Assembly: GCA_900708905.1 (NCBI GenBank)
Contig: CAADRB010000007.1
Coordinates: 1,767,673 to 1,831,672 of the forward strand
Reading direction: 5' to 3'
Source: Hymenolepis diminuta
Taxonomy: Eukaryota; Platyhelminthes; Cestoda; Cyclophyllidea; Hymenolepididae
DNA: 64,000 nucleotides
Under the pieces are notes generated by a model. It worked only from the letters and a program-made list of their open reading frames with translations. It had not been told where the DNA came from and searched no databases. Within the stretch, counting starts at the first letter, position 1. Each line of letters begins with the position of its first letter. Both the position numbers and the translations under genes were made by a program. This document shows positions 63,645 through 64,000 of the stretch, piece after piece.

Positions 63645-63900
63645 TCTGACTCATAGGTCTGCTCGGTCTCTTTATGCATAGAGCACCTAATGACTCACAC
63701 CTAAGTTTCTCAACGAATAAAGACTGGGAAATCAGACGACCTCTTTAAGAATATTTTATTTAGCCTTTCAACACCATGCCGTCTTCATTCACCGAGTTTA
63801 GATGTGCAACTAGGTCTTCCTCCTACAATTCTCTCTCTTCTTTCTCTATGAGAGTCAAACCTCTTTCTTCTAATTTGGAAAAGTTTTCAACTCCCGTTAG
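63645..63900 (+). repeat. Dispersed repeat family R2, copy 2
   Basis: Left block CTGACTCATAGGTCTGCTCGGTCTCTTTA in part matches the R2 copy at 52750-53060. Pyrimidine-rich remainder with TCTTCCTCCTACAATTCTCTC. It lies about 235 bp upstream of the phosphatase start. Confidence 0.4.
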
Positions 63901-64000
63901 CCTTTAAGGTCATTAAATTTTAAAGGGGATATAAAAGTTCAGATTCTAAAGGTAGCTTTACGTGGATGAGTGTTACATTAAGAATTTAAGCCACATATTT

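Noticed and set aside
1..64000. CRISPR arrays, rRNA, tRNA and prokaryotic operon features
   Set aside because: None seen. The sequence is clearly eukaryotic with spliced genes.

Overview
The window is AT-rich eukaryotic nuclear DNA (about one third G+C by eye). It has spliced genes with GT..AG introns from 74 bp to about 11.7 kb, degenerate transposons, and a short run of Ns at 20828-20849 that marks an assembly join. The gene content (an FMRFamide-receptor-like neuropeptide GPCR, an animal-type purple acid phosphatase, a mariner relic and a Ty3/Gypsy relic) points to an invertebrate animal, most likely an arthropod. I cannot name the species.

Layout. 1-10187: no convincing host gene. It holds two diverged copies of a dispersed, TATA-containing repeat (R1) and a decayed Ty3/Gypsy pol remnant on the minus strand (about 7500-8400). 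10188-15658 (minus): a two-exon class A GPCR split by a 3.15 kb intron. It is complete except for a one-base frame disruption at a six-A run (11749-11754). 15659-40667: about 25 kb with no recognisable gene. Its main feature is a near-perfect inverted repeat with two 546-bp arms (21264-21809 and 26501-27046) around a 4.7 kb spacer. 40740-63410 (minus): a nine-exon purple acid phosphatase (ACP7-like) gene, assembled here exon by exon. All phases agree and give 468 codons plus stop, with a TATA-like box upstream and an AATAAA downstream. Its introns carry a dead mariner transposase (about 43735-44635) and further R1/R2 repeat copies. 63645-63900, just upstream of the phosphatase promoter, holds another R2 copy.

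The two genes are unrelated. The GPCR is predicted to sense an RFamide-type peptide at the plasma membrane of neurons or target cells. The phosphatase is a predicted secreted or lysosomal binuclear metal phosphomonoesterase with every metal-ligand motif intact. Most of the window is intronic or intergenic DNA with old transposon debris. The observations most worth checking are the homogenised inverted repeat, the homopolymer frameshift and missing disulfide cysteines in the GPCR, and the same-orientation family of TATA-bearing repeats.
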